Assembly: GCA_008828725.1 (NCBI GenBank)
Contig: MEHQ01002588.1
Coordinates: 26,352-90,351 of the forward strand
Origin: Saccharina japonica
Taxonomy: Eukaryota > Sar > Phaeophyceae > Laminariales > Laminariaceae
Reading direction: 5' to 3'
DNA length: 64,000 bases
The notes beneath the pieces are model-generated. The model was given only the letters and a program-made list of their open reading frames with translations, had not been told where the DNA came from and searched no databases. Every line of letters starts with the position of its first letter. Position 1 is the first letter of the stretch. Position numbers and translations under genes: made by a program. Below are positions 31,901-42,180 of the stretch, one piece after another.

Positions 31901-34900
31901 ACTATACGATACTATATATACTATACTATACTATACTATACTATACTATACTACAGTAATATCAGGGTGTCCCAAAACATGAAGTAGTTTTGGCAAGTCG
32001 AATATATGCCGCACTAGTGTCCGAAACTGCTTTACATTTTGAGGCAGACTGGTAGTTGAGTAGCTGAGTCTAGAGTAAGAAAAAAATCGAATCAAAAGAA
32101 CTACAGGGTAAACATTACGGCAGTACGAGTAGCTATTTTCTATTACGGGAGGGGCTAGTGTAGTAAGAAGAGTAACCAAACCCTACGACGGACCCAAAAA
32201 TCACGTACGAATATCCCCCATGTTTATCTACCACTTTTGGTCCTAATTATTTTCTTCCCTCGTAATACGTAGAGCGCTACTCGCACAGTAAAGTAGTACA
32301 TATTATAGCACCTTTCTCTCCTCCTGTTTCGGTTCACAACGGAGGTTCGCAGTGGACGTCGCTAGTTTCGCGGTATGGCTGTTACGTGTTGAGACTCCTC
32401 GTACTGTTTTTTGTTGTTGCGTCTCTTTTCACAAGGATAAGTTGTGACCGGTGTCTTAATTCCCTTTTTTCTACCGCCGGCCGGCCGGTGCCACTTTTTT
32501 TCCAGGTTATGATCGGCGAGGACACGCTCATCCGATTTTCTGGATGCAAAGCGGGGGAGGCGTGCACCATCGTGCTGAGGGGTGCCAGGTGGGTTTCGCG
32601 CCCGCGGAGGGCGTCGGCTATTTAATAGTTTCTGAACACAAGCAGTAGCGTTGTAATCATCGAGCACGAGCTACGCGAGTTTGCTACCTGGTAGTTTATA
32701 TAGGACGCGTCTAAAATATATAGCGCATGTGTTATTAGGCGATGCCTTACTTTTGAGCTGGGTGAAGCCGGAGATCCACTGCGAATTTTTTCCGACACTA
32801 AATCCAAGTAGTTTGTCCCTAAAAACGGCCGTGCACGGGCACAGCAGTCCCGAAAGGGGTTGAAATAGCACGAAACAAAAAAAACAATCGACACAGGGGC
32901 GTCCGGAAAAAAGAGAAAACGACACACCACACCCCCAGAGGTCGGAATAGAAAACCGTTGCAACCGTTGTGATCACATGATGAAATAAGAAAATGGGGAA
33001 AAAAAATTATCCTTATTTTCATTTTTTTTCACTTGGTTTTAGTAACCCCCCCCCCCCCTAACGAACAAAAAATTATGTGAGGTGTCGAAAAATAATTTTT
33101 CGACCACCCTCGATCGAAACGCCATTTTTTATTTTTTATTAGTACGAGACAGGGGGGTATACTAAAATCAAGTTAAAAAAACTGAAAAAAAACGTGTTTT
33201 TGTTTCATTTCTGTAAAAAATCCCAACCCGCTATTATATACAATACGTCGTAGTGTAGTTTGTTTTCCCCCTTTTTGTTTATTTGTTTGTTTGTTTGTTT
33301 ACCCCCTGCCCTCGTCCATATTATACAATACGCCCCCTTTCCTTTTGTGCTCGGCAGCAAGCACGTGTTGGACGAGGCGGAGCGGTCTTTGCACGACGCC
33401 CTGTGCGTGCTCACCCAGACGGTCAAGGAGACCCGCACGGTTCCGGGAGGCGGCTGCACGGAAGTCGCCATGGCTGCGGCGATCGACGCCGAGGTGAGAG
33501 AGAGAGAAAGCATGTAGGTTCAGGTCAGGTCGGTCGGGGAGGTGCAACTTTTTTTTTGGTTCTTGCAGGGGCGCCCAGAAAAAAGAGAACGACACACCAC
33601 AACCCCAGAGGTCGGAATAGAAAACCGTTGCAACCGTTGTGATCACATGATGAAATAAGAAAATGGTGAAAAAAAATATCCTTATTTTCATTTTTTTCAC
33701 TTGGTTTTAGTAACCCCCCCCTCCCCTAACGAACAAAAAATTCTGTGAGATGTCGGAAAAAAAAAAATCGACCACCCTCGGTTCTTGTGAAAAAAAAAAC
33801 GATGACTAAATGGTGAGCGCGATAAAATTGTCACCATTGTGGCCATACCTATAATCCCCGTTTGTACCCTGATGTCGACATCATCACGGTGATTATTATT
33901 CCGACCAAGAAGGGTACCAGGGTATCTGTATACCTGGTATACGACTCTGCCCCGGAAAATTTAGGAACTTGTGTGGCTATTCATGTGGATACTCAAACAG
34001 TCCTTACTTTTCTGGACAGAGTGGTAACTTGGTATAGCTGGGTGAGCTACGTAAGCTTTTTTTTTTTCTGCTTGAGTTTGAGTAGCCGCTTGACGAATGA
34101 TAACCAAACCACTCTGTGTGGAAGTGTAAGGAGCGTTTGGTTGTTTATGCTTAGTACCGAAACAGTCCTTATATCTCCGGACTTAGTGGTACTTGGTATT
34201 TATTCTCCGTTAGCGTAGTTTTTTCGATTCGTGTTTTTGTGTGTATTTATAGCTGCTCGAAGATCAGGAAGATGAGCTCACACGCAACCCGCGCCTTCCT
34301 TTAAAAAGGCTCCGGCGTTTCTGGTGTTTTTTTGTTTCTTATTCGATTTTTCGGCAGCCCGGGTAGGTACCGGGCTTGTGCCTGCGCCGTCTTCCCCCTA
34401 TTAGTCTCCAGAGGCTCGGCGCGGTAATCGATCTAAGAATGGCAACATAAACGTCTTGGGAGAGGCGCGACGAGGTATCGGTCCATTACTCGCGACAGGC
34501 ATGTCTGGGAGAGAGATTAATCGGTCCACCTCTGTCTGATTCTAAACGTATCATATCTATGTGCATGCATGCAGGTGCCGAACACCTCGGGCAAGAAGGC
34601 TCTTGCCATGGAGGCGTACGCGAGGGCGCTGCGGCAGCTGCCCACCATCATCGCTGACAACGGAGGCTACGATGGCTCCGAGCTCATCTCCAGCCTGCGC
34701 GCCGCGCACGCCAAGGGGCAGAAGGCGAGTGCAGCGCAGCGGCCTCTACTGTTGTTGTTGTTGTTTTGATTTTTTTTCACGTTCGCGTTTTTGCTTGTCA
34801 AAAATCTCTTAAAACTCCGCTACGCTCGTATTTTTCGTACTCCTGAAAAAAAACAATGAATGAGTTCATGCTTCCCGTAGCTCAAGTACTGACTGGTCAA

Positions 34901-37164
34901 TTGATTGTTTCCCCCCAGCCCTATCCCCTCCTCATACAGAAATACCAGGTACCAGGTACGCTAGATGGCGTTCGTATTATCGCGTACGTAAAACACCGAC
35001 CCAAAAAAAACTAACCTTTGTCTGTTTTTTCTTCATTTGTTTCTTTTATTTTTCCTTTCGCGCCGCAGACCTCGGGGTTGGACATGCAGCAGGGAATCGT
35101 GGGCGACATGAACGAGTTGGGCGTGCGGGAGGCGTACAAGAGCAAACTGCAGGTGACCCATACAGCGATATGCGCACAATATGGCGCTGTGCGACAACAG
35201 CATGAATGCACGCACACACGCACGCACCACCACCATGGTGTGACACAGTAAGAAGTGCTGGTCGTGCGCGCTGCTGCTGTTCGAATTTTTTATTTTATTT
35301 TATTTTTTGGGTGTCTTGTCAACACGTTTAGGCCTGAGGGCACCTTAAGGCCCACGCTCCCGCTGTGGGGAGAAAACACTTGAAATTAGAATCAGACTCT
35401 GAGATCTGTGCTGATACACTAATAGTATGTACAGTGTACTATTAATAATTAAAAGTGTGAGGGTTGAGGCCGGATATCGACCAGGCAGAGGGCAGTGGCG
35501 ACGAGGCGCATGCATTCCGAGGGTGCCGCACGGTGCTCTGTTGGTAACGGGGTTTCCACTGTTGAAGGACTTCCCACTGTTGGGGGGGAGGGTGTACTCA
35601 TGTCGTGCACGGCCGTAGTCGTATGGCCATAGACCCTCGCATCGCTACAATGCCGGGACGGACCATGTCGGGTTTTCACCGACCAGGCAGACATTGCTAG
35701 CACCAAGCGCGAAGCGCCGTGAGGTATTGGGCGAGTCGCATGGAGGGTGAGCTGCATCCTGTTAAGAACCGCCTGTGAGGCGGACTTGCATATGGACGGC
35801 AGCCTCCAATGAATTGATTTAATTTCTGGTGTGGGCACTTCCAGAGACAGCAATAATGAGTATTACTACGTATCTGCCTCGTGGGTGCCTTACCATATAC
35901 ACATTACGTCATACGATCATCCCCCTTGTGCAGAGTTGAGGTTTTCAACCCTGCACAGATGATCCAATAAGACCGCCAGCTTAGGTAACCGCCAAAACAG
36001 AAAAAACGGCACTTTGGTTGTCTAGCTCACGCAGTGAGAGGCGTGTTTTACAGCTTCGTCGCCAACCAGCGCCAACCCAACCTATAAATATGTAATATAT
36101 TTATAGCGAGGGGGGGGGGGGGGGGTGGTATAGTATTACATAACCTGGTACCTGGTAGTAATCAGAACCCACGATGGACACCTAAACCCTACATCCCCCC
36201 TAATATTTACACACCATATTTGGTGCTGATTACTACAATAGCCCGCCCGTAATAGGCTCGTGAGATCGAGCCGCGCCGATGGGCGCTTTGTGTCTGTTGG
36301 CTTGCAGGCCGATCTGTCAAACGCTGTGCCTGGCACTCTCTAGCCGACACAGCGAAGTAGATCGCAACGAGCTACTATTGCAATGCTTTGTGTACTGGTA
36401 GGTATGATGTCATCAGATATGGTTCTTGTATATTTTTTGTTGGCGAACGTGACACGGGAGGAATGTACCTTCCACCGTCGTGTCTTTTCCTTACCTACAG
36501 TAGTGCGGGACCGGTACGTATTTGTTCTGATGCTTGTTTTTTCTACCACGAGGGAGGTAGTTTTTAGGGACATGAGCTAGTGTCGAAACCTCGCCACCTT
36601 CATCAGAAAAAGGGTCAACGTTTGCTGCTCACTTGCATTAGAGTTGCTACCCTTTTGCCAATTACCGGGTACTCGCGAGTATTTCCCGGCTTGCTAATAC
36701 TCGTGACGGGTACGGGTAGCACTTGATACTCGCCGAGTATTTGGGCCCCGGGCATTCGGGCACTCAGCTGTTAAGACGAGTGCCCGGGTGTTAAACGGGT
36801 ACCCGCCGTTAAACGGGTACCCGCCGCCGTTAAACGGGTACTCGGGTACCCGCCCAAAATGGCCGTCAATACTCGCGAGTGCCCGGGTATTTTTTCTCAA
36901 AGTTGGCGGGTACCGTTTAAGACGGGTAGCGTTTAAGACGGGTACTCTTCAGGTAACACCTCTAACTTGTGCATACATACACTTACCGTGCGCACCGGCC
37001 GCGCGTTTTTTTTTTTTTGTCTCCCTTCCCGACCCCGTTTCTTTGCTATCTTGAACCTTGTCCTGTCGCAGGTGCTTGTCTCGGCAGCGGAGGCGGCGGA
37101 GATGGTCCTGCGCGTCGACGACATCATTAAGTGCGCGCCTCGCCAGCGCCAACAACAAATGTAG
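14357..37164 (+). CDS. CCT2: CCT2: T-complex protein 1 subunit beta (TRiC/CCT chaperonin), 14 exons
   Basis: One of eight paralogous subunits of the cytosolic ATP-driven folding chamber that folds actin, tubulin and other clients. Exons: 14357-14368 (tentative), 16960-17071, 20405-20541, 21393-21491, 22715-22833, 23702-23860, 24895-25033, exon 8 (25820-25936, 27898-28014 or 28795-28911), exon 9 (26698-26844 or 29671-29817), 32506-32588, 33358-33493, 34575-34724, 35069-35152, 37072-37164 (TAG). One copy of each gives 528 codons, close to the usual 535. Motifs in order: [48 protein letters not shown] (nucleotide site), [116 protein letters not shown]. Three introns use GC donors. The four-residue first exon is inferred from ATG context, donor and phase. 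Confidence 0.93.
14369..16959. other. Presumed CCT2 intron 1
   Basis: A 2.6-kb stretch without recognisable genes. It includes a TGGTATTTG-like simple-sequence stretch around 16790-16860. If the MATE first exon is wrong, the true start must lie elsewhere in or upstream of this stretch. Confidence 0.4.
17395..19996 (+). mobile_element. 5'-truncated non-LTR retrotransposon with poly(C) tail (copy 2)
   Basis: It begins immediately after a C-rich tract (17382-17394) with the sequence found inside copy 3 at about 47405, and ends in GAGTACG plus about 16 C. It lies in CCT2 intron 2 in sense orientation. Its 5' part is internally duplicated: 17400-17650 and 17668-17930 are direct repeats of one segment (GCAGGAGAGGC onward), so the insertion or a later event rearranged it. 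Confidence 0.9.
17717..19975 (+). pseudogene. Degenerate LINE reverse transcriptase with intact FADD motif
   Basis: The longest frame (18063-19469) carries RT blocks: [40 protein letters not shown] (first catalytic Asp), [15 protein letters not shown] and GLMFADDFV (catalytic FADD), then YTYLGVEIS. Compared with the copy at 45.6-49.8 kb there is a small deletion near 18096 and an insertion near 18155. The frame then shifts near 19466, so the C-terminal knuckle ([17 protein letters not shown], 19616-19670) lies in another frame. The catalytic core is preserved, but a single full-length product is not possible. Confidence 0.85.
20796..20893. mobile_element. Short MITE (about 95 bp), copy 1
   Basis: Terminal inverted repeats GGGACCATAGTAAATAGGACC and, in reverse complement, GGAACCATAGCAATTAGGACC flank an AT-rich centre. 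A second member with matching termini lies at 54270-54364. It lies in CCT2 intron 3. Confidence 0.55.
20915..20972. repeat. Foldback (GGGTC)n / (GACCC)n repeat
   Basis: CACGGGTCGGGTCGGGTCAT is followed by its near-complement CCCGACCCAACCCGACCTGA, forming a hairpin. It resembles the element at 24187-24342. Confidence 0.6.
22297..22353. repeat. Adjacent poly(C) and poly(T) tracts
   Basis: About 20 C followed within about 12 bases by about 27 T, in CCT2 intron 4. Confidence 0.95.
22903..22966 (-). mobile_element. 5'-truncated SINE tail fragment with poly(C) end
   Basis: In reverse complement this reads CGACTACGGCCATGCATG, then ATGAAGTAC and poly(C). It matches the 3' end of the SINE-like repeats at 35582-36106 and 49776-50275. 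A poly(G) run (22964-22981) borders its other side. Confidence 0.6.
24187..24342. mobile_element. Foldback repeat with (GGGTC)n interior
   Basis: The ends GGCTGTTCACGGGT and ACCCGTGAAGAGCC are imperfect inverted repeats. The interior is made of GGGTC/GACCC runs on opposite strands, so nearly the whole unit can fold on itself. It lies in CCT2 intron 6. Probably a MITE-like family. Confidence 0.5.
24640..24790 (+). pseudogene. Degenerate partial duplicate of CCT2 exon 7 with its acceptor region
   Basis: This block repeats 24800-24960. The AGCATGTTC, poly-T and poly-C motifs, TTTACCGCCT, CTCGGCACTACTGTGTCTGG and the first 75 bp of exon 7 (AGCTTCATCCTGAA, GTCATCGAGAACGCGAAGAT) all recur. Four extra bases (ACAT) sit at the acceptor, and substitutions replace [10 protein letters not shown] by a frame-shifted version. 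It looks like a dead tandem copy just upstream of the functional exon. Confidence 0.8.
25102..26886 (+). repeat. Duplicated block A: CCT2 exons 8 and 9 with flanking intron
   Basis: This includes intron 7 sequence from CCTTGCATTTAGGGTG, a TGATC pentanucleotide array (25682-25754), exon 8 (25820-25936), a GA microsatellite (25955-25987) and exon 9 (26698-26844). It matches 28077-29859 almost base for base. The exon copies look identical and only scattered intron differences are seen. Confidence 0.9.
27272..28076 (+). repeat. Duplicated block B: second CCT2 exon 8 only
   Basis: It starts at TGATACGTTCAAAGGATG (equal to 25196 in block A), carries an identical exon 8 (27898-28014) and stops inside the GA microsatellite, which fuses directly to the start of the third block. 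Exon 9 is missing from this block. A 385-bp unique spacer (26887-27271) separates it from block A. Confidence 0.9.
28077..29859 (+). repeat. Duplicated block C: third CCT2 exon 8 and second exon 9
   Basis: Exon 8 is at 28795-28911 and exon 9 at 29671-29817, with the same TGATC array and GA microsatellite (two bases shorter than in block A). The duplication ends in a G-rich stretch after GAGGGGAGGGGGGGAC, where blocks A and C diverge. Confidence 0.9.
29930..30075. repeat. Degenerate short tandem repeat (GCTTTGCGTCT-like)
   Basis: About a dozen diverged units of TTTGCGTCTGCT or similar, in the CCT2 intron after exon 9. Confidence 0.7.
31905..31960. repeat. (ACTAT)n pentanucleotide repeat
   Basis: About eight near-perfect units in the CCT2 intron upstream of exon 10. 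Confidence 0.9.
32896..33113 (+). repeat. Intronic direct repeat, copy 1 (about 215 bp)
   Basis: It runs from AGGGGCGTCCGGAAAAAAGA to CGACCACCCTCG and recurs with about 90% or more identity at 33567-33784. The two copies lie in the introns on either side of CCT2 exon 11. Confidence 0.85.
33567..33784 (+). repeat. Intronic direct repeat, copy 2
   Basis: Same orientation and content as 32896-33113, including the core CCGTTGCAACCGTTGTGAT and a C-rich stretch. The unit is probably a dispersed element rather than a local duplication of exon 11, because exon 11 itself is not repeated. Confidence 0.85.
35582..36106 (-). mobile_element. SINE-like structured repeat (copy A), poly(C) tail
   Basis: Read on the minus strand: an AT-rich leader, TATAGGTTGGGTTGGCG, several hairpins, then CATGAGTACACCC and C-rich tail. 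A poly(G) run (36110-36125) borders the other side, so on the element strand it is flanked by poly(C) at both ends. It is the reverse complement of 49776-50275 over most of its length. No coding capacity. It sits in the last CCT2 intron, antisense. Confidence 0.75.
36157..36240. mobile_element. Possible diverged small MITE
   Basis: GTAGTAATCAGAACC and GGTGCTGATTACTAC form an inverted repeat about 80 bp apart, similar in size and layout to the 95-bp elements at 20796 and 54270. Confidence 0.35.
36655..36955. repeat. Palindrome-rich GGGTACCCG / ACTCGCGAGT repeat cluster
   Basis: The palindromes ACTCGCGAGT, GGGTACCCG and CCCGGGC recur many times. The left side (ACCGGGTACTCGCGAGTA) and right side (TACTCGCGAGTGCCCGGG) form an inverted repeat. 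It lies about 115 bp before the last CCT2 exon. Confidence 0.65.
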
Positions 37165-38357
37165 TGCACTAACACTCGTTGGCTGAGGGTCGCGCGCGTT
37201 TTGTTGTGCCACCACCACTTCGTCGTTTTAATGATGGGGGAACGGGTGTTGAGTGGAGAGACGTACCAGTGTGTCTGCAGTGAGAGGGGGTCAAGTTCGA
37301 GACGAAAAATGACGAAGCAGGAGCGCTCGTGCAGAAGCCGGATTGTCGGGGAGCAGAATAAGCAGGAGCCCCCCTGGGCCAGGGCAGGGAAGAGCACTGA
37401 AGGGGGATCACCGAGCGGTACAGAATGAGGCCGCAGGCGACTGCGGTGATGGTTTTGTTATCTGGGGGTAGCTCTTAATTTTGTTCTGAACGATGAGGCT
37501 TTTTGTCCCTCCCGCGAGGAAATCATTTATGCGTATTATACCTGGTACATCCGAGGAGGACTCAGGCATTATAGGTTGGATACGGGCAGTATGTGCTCTT
37601 GAAACAAGAGCTGAGAACAGAAACAATGGTGTGAGGTTTGTTTCCTCCATTTCCTACCAGCAACGCCACCCTATTTATTTATGTTGCTCGTGCAAGTGGT
37701 ATTATACCATGGGGGCCATTGGCTCTGACAATCCGCGGGCAAGTCTGCAAGCAGTATGGCCTTCATGGTGAACATGACAACCGGAGAAAGAGTGCGTCCA
37801 GTATACCGGAGAGTACGGCAGGAGCGCGCGATGCATCGGACTCCCGTCTAATTCATGACGAACGCTTCTGCTATACTGCTGTGTCTGCTTTCTGCTTGTT
37901 GAAAAACTTGAAAAATGTATCCGGTCCTCGCCACCCTGTGTCACGTATGCTTAGTCTAGACTCACACGAAGGAGATTTTGTAGCGCCGCATTGCTCACCT
38001 ATTGGTGTAGTGCCAGGTGTAAAACAGGGGCCCATTTTTGCGTGTTCGAAGATCCCTTGACCTCATCGAAAATGTTTATGATGAAGAACCGAAGACCGCC
38101 TCCGCGCGGGTGCCGTGTACGCCGAGCCTTCGCGGCTCAAATGCTGGTAAGGAACCTGGCATGTTGATCAATCTACCCGGATCTTGCGTCGTATAATCGC
38201 ACCTGGCCACAAACGGCGCTTAAGCGGGGCCATGCAGGAGGCCACCTCTGCAAGCCCAAACGTTCTGTTGACGGAGTTGGAACACACTGAAGCAGTGGTG
38301 AGCATGAGCCAATTGTCCGTCTCGTGCAGCGCGCGTGCCCTCAACCCGACGTGTTCG

Positions 38358-38395
<38 letters not shown>

Positions 38396-38760
38396 TTCCC
38401 CCCCCCCCCCCCCCCCCGGGGCACACAAGCCCTAAACTGCTGCAGCTTGCGGTCGACCTTCGCCGCTGTCACATACAACGCCTGCGGGCAGGGCCGTCTC
38501 CGCGTCATGCCGACTCACACCGGCCGTCATCTCCTCCCCAGCGTGGTGAGGCTAGATTGCGAGAAGAGCTGCCGAACCTCCGGCATGAAAACGATAGGGT
38601 CGCCGACGTCGAATGTCCGCCAGGAGGCTCCTCACACCCGAGCTTGCTGTGGATGATCGATTGGGGGTGCGCGAAGCGTTAACTACCCTGTCTGGGGCCC
38701 GATAGGGCGTTACAGTAACTACAGTACTGTGATAATCTAGTTGAACACCCGGAAGGCGTA
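37165..38760. other. Region downstream of CCT2 without a recognised gene
   Basis: This contains the CCT2 3' flank and long C tracts at 38360-38417. Several short frames exist on both strands, but none shows a recognisable domain. Confidence 0.5.
38360..38417. repeat. Interrupted poly(C) tract
   Basis: About 32 C, a GGTTT interruption, then about 20 C. Confidence 0.95.
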
Positions 38761-38761
38761 C

Positions 38762-39178
38762 TCATCGTGCGGGCGTCACGGAGGGGGGGGCTTTCTTCCT
38801 CTCCCTCGGTGCTGCATACCACCCCCTCCCCCCCCTACCGCTCGCTGGCCTGATCGAAGACCTCCCGCCTCCTTCAGCCGGCATCGGTCGCCACGAGGCC
38901 GTCGTCGCTTCTGCGATAACCTCATCGCTGTGCTCCCGTAGCGCCGATCTGTCGGCCTCGCCGACTGTTGTGGCCAACCAGCACGTCTGGTGACGCAGCT
39001 TGGACCCGGCCTGGACGCGAAATACATCGTAGCACGGCAGGTGGAGACGGTGAAGGCAGGTGTCCAAGTAATCGAGTGGGTTCACCAAAACCTTGGAACA
39101 CACACATGAAGTATTTATGGGCTTGATTGCGGAGATGACCCTATTCTCTGCGGCCGTCGTTGATGACAAATGTGGCAT
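38762..39178 (-). CDS. Unrecognised ORF, possible transposon protein fragment
   Basis: A 138-residue open frame with ordinary amino-acid composition in its middle part (LDTCLHRLHLPCYDVFRV, KLRHQTCWLATTVGEADRSA). Both ends are low complexity. I do not recognise a family. Its place among transposon debris suggests a relic rather than a host gene; it may also be chance. Confidence 0.2.
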   Translation of the reverse strand: MPHLSSTTAAENRVISAIKPINTSCVCSKVLVNPLDYLDTCLHRLHLPCYDVFRVQAGSKLRHQTCWLATTVGEADRSALREHSDEVIAEATTASWRPMPAEGGGRSSIRPASGRGGRGWYAAPRERKKAPPSVTPAR

Positions 39179-39179
39179 T

Positions 39180-39275
39180 TCGACGGCGGCGGTTTGGGCG
39201 TCGGCGCAGACCCCGAACTCATCCCGACGGAGGCGATTTGGGCGTCGGCGCAGGCCCCGAACTCATCCCCAATGG
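39180..39275. repeat. Two-unit tandem repeat (about 45 bp)
   Basis: GATTTGGGCGTCGGCGCAGG and CCCCGAACTCATCCC blocks repeat side by side with a few substitutions. Confidence 0.75.
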
Positions 39276-41489
39276 CGTCACTGGCGTCATCGTCGGTGGC
39301 GGAGTCGTCAGCTGCAAGTATGCCGGCTCGGGAGGCAGCTGCAGCTGCGGTCATGGTCCAAGCCTAACGACTATTCCCGGTGTCAGAGGTTACGCTTTTG
39401 CCGAGGGGCGGGTGGACGTCAACAACGGCGGCAGTCGTGGTGATGGCGTTAACGACAAAGACGGTCGGGAAAACAGAGATGCAGCTGGAAGTGACTGTCA
39501 CTGATGGGACCGGTGCATTCAACCACCGTGGTAATGGCGACAGCGGGGGTGGCTGAGACTACCCCCGTTGACGCAAGATTCCGTGAGCGCGACAAGGTCA
39601 CCGCATGCCGCGCGTGGGGCGGCATGAAAAATGTTGGTTGTGAGAACAGAGAATATCAGTTTTCCAGGAGTTAACTATTAGCCTTTAGGTGAGGGGAGAC
39701 CATGAGAAAATCGATCGGGATAGATAGTTGCCGTCGCGATGAGTCTGAGTCTCCGACCGGCAACGGTACCAACGACCGCGAGGGTTGAGATGCCAACGAT
39801 GTCAGTCATTTCGTTCCAATAACTGTTGCCGCACGGACCCCCCCATCGGCTGCGATGACAGAGGCAACCTGGTGATGATTATGGTGACAACAGTACCGGC
39901 CGCCGAGCGTGATGCCGACGATGCTATCACCCTATGTTCAGCTGCGGAAGCAAGCCGCCGTGTGGCTACCCCATGGGGATTTATCTCACTGCCCCCTCCG
40001 TCCGGTGGCCGCGTGCTAGTCCTAGTCGCTGCCCGGGTGCACGATTCCGTCCTGGTGGAGATACGGCCCTCCGCAGGCTCCATTGTCGCGGCCCGCCGCC
40101 ACTCAATGCCCGTCGCGTCCGTATTTGTAGACGATCCGAAGGACGTCGCCCCTCCATTATAGCATCCCTTGACATAGTTCCACTATCGGGGTGGTGACGC
40201 CCCTCCCTTTTCCCCACCCGCATCCGCCCCCTTTAAGGCACACTGTCCCCTTGTGGCGCCCCTCCATGAACGGGGTAACCTCCCATGGACTAATTGCGCT
40301 CGAAATATCACTGGCCGCCTTGCTCCAGGAGGGGAACCCCCCACTGCCAGAGACCCGACAGCCCCGGAGCCCCAAGAGCCCGGCGCAGCGCCTTGCAACA
40401 GTGGGGGAGGAAATTGTAACCTACAGTTGACATCACCGGTCGGCGAAGTGCGCCCGATTTATCTGTTGGCTCTTGGCAGGCGTAGAACCACCTACAAGTC
40501 CCGTCGGAGCAAGGCTGATTGCTGAATAACAATCATATTGAGATGCTGGAGCTGTCCTCCTCAGCAAAAGAGGGGGATGGGCGAGCGCACCGTTCGTCCA
40601 GCCACTCTCTGTGTGCTCTGCCATGCCCATACGGCCTCGCACGGGACGGACAGTGGTCGATCCACACCCCCGAAGGTTGTCTTCGACAAAACGAACAGCA
40701 TGCTGAGAACCCGATACGGTCCCGGGTAGAAAGGGAGGAGTGCGCCTCCCATCCGCCTCCATGGGCCAGGGGCTCCAATACCAAGTGAATCCAATCCCGG
40801 CACAATGATATGTGTTCAGCAAATTTCCACCCCCACAGTGCCCATTTCCGACGCAAGTCGTTCCAGCCCCGAGACTTGCCCCCCCTCCGCCGTCTGCTGC
40901 GCGCGTTTATATCCCACCTTCCCTCGCTCCAACAGCGGCTCTGTTGGTTACGCTGTTGCAGCCATCCACTTTCCTTTGCCTGCTGCCTTTCGGGAACCCC
41001 AACTCCTGCCCTAGCGTTGTTGGCGACGGGGCTTCGAGCTGGTTGTGAGCAGTGACGCTGCCGAGGTGAGGCTTGATGCTTCCTATCGTCATCACAGAAC
41101 CGCCTACCGAACAAGACCCATGCAACATCTCCCCTGCTCTGCGGCCACGTGCCCGCATGGTGATCAAGATTCCGGTGAGAGCGGGGCTCACCACTCGACG
41201 ATTGTGAACGATGGACCCGGACAGCTCGCGCCCCTTCTCAGCACGCCAAGGTCACTCGATTCTGGGTAATTCTCGGCGAAGGCAATGCGAGACCGCTGTC
41301 GCAAGCGCGCCGACATGCCTGAGGCAAGGGAAGAAGACTGTCGACGGCGCCGTACGGATGGAGTGGTGGTACTGCTCCTTTCAGGTGGTGATGTCGAACG
41401 GTGCCTTGGTCACACACGTGGTCATGGCGAAGGCTAGTCACCTGATAGGTCCTACCCCCGGCGAACTCCAACGACAGGGGGCAAAGGGG
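39276..41489. other. GC-rich region without a recognised gene
   Basis: Open frames exist in several phases on both strands because stop codons are rare, but none has a domain signature I recognise. It probably belongs to the same degenerate repetitive unit as 41490-42180. Confidence 0.4.
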
Positions 41490-42180
41490 ATCCGGCTCTA
41501 CCCCTCGTCGGCACCAGCCTTCTCCACGCCTGCTGTTGCAGCTCTTTTGTTGCGTTGGTTGGTTCCCCCGTCGCCGTATGCACCCATACCGGAGCAGTCG
41601 TCCGCTGCTGGCGCCTCACCAGTGATGGGACCGCCACTGGGCGCAGTGAGGCCGTCACGGGCAGCTGCCCCTCCTCTTACTGCACCCTGAACAGCTTCGT
41701 CAACACAGCCCCACTGGCGTGACGACTGGTCCCTCCGTCCCCGCACTCACCCATACTGGAGTAGCCGTCCACCTCCTCCCTGGTACCATCGGCTGTAGCG
41801 CCTCCGCTGAGCTCATCGCGATTGTCGTGGGCCATCAACTCCCCTCCTGCTGCCCGCCGATCGACGGTTATTGCTGTATACATAGCCCCATTTGCACGAA
41901 AGCTTCTCCCTCCGTCCTCATACTCCTCCATGCCGGGGTAGTCGTTCGCCGCTCGCATTTCATCATCGGTGAAACTGCCACTCGGTGCATCGCTTTGTAC
42001 TGTCCCGAGCACCCGGCCCTTTTCTGGTGCTCTTCAAACAAAGGCTGTTACTATAGACTCCCTGTTGTGAAGGCTGGGGCCCCTGTCGCCTTAATTACCC
42101 ATGCCGAGACAGTCGTCTGCCGTTCTCGTCCCACTTGTCGCATAACCTCCCCTGGATGCATTGAACCTGCTGCCGGTGAC
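41490..42180. repeat. Degenerate tandem repeat, about 170-180 bp period, four units
   Basis: The marker ACCCATACCGGAGCAGTCGT and diverged versions recur near 41582, 41749, 41926 and 42096. On the minus strand each unit encodes a related peptide (CSGMGAYGDGG, YSSMGECGDGG, YPGMEEYEDGG), the last unit having a stop. This suggests a decayed repetitive-protein gene or a coding minisatellite on the minus strand. Confidence 0.6.
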
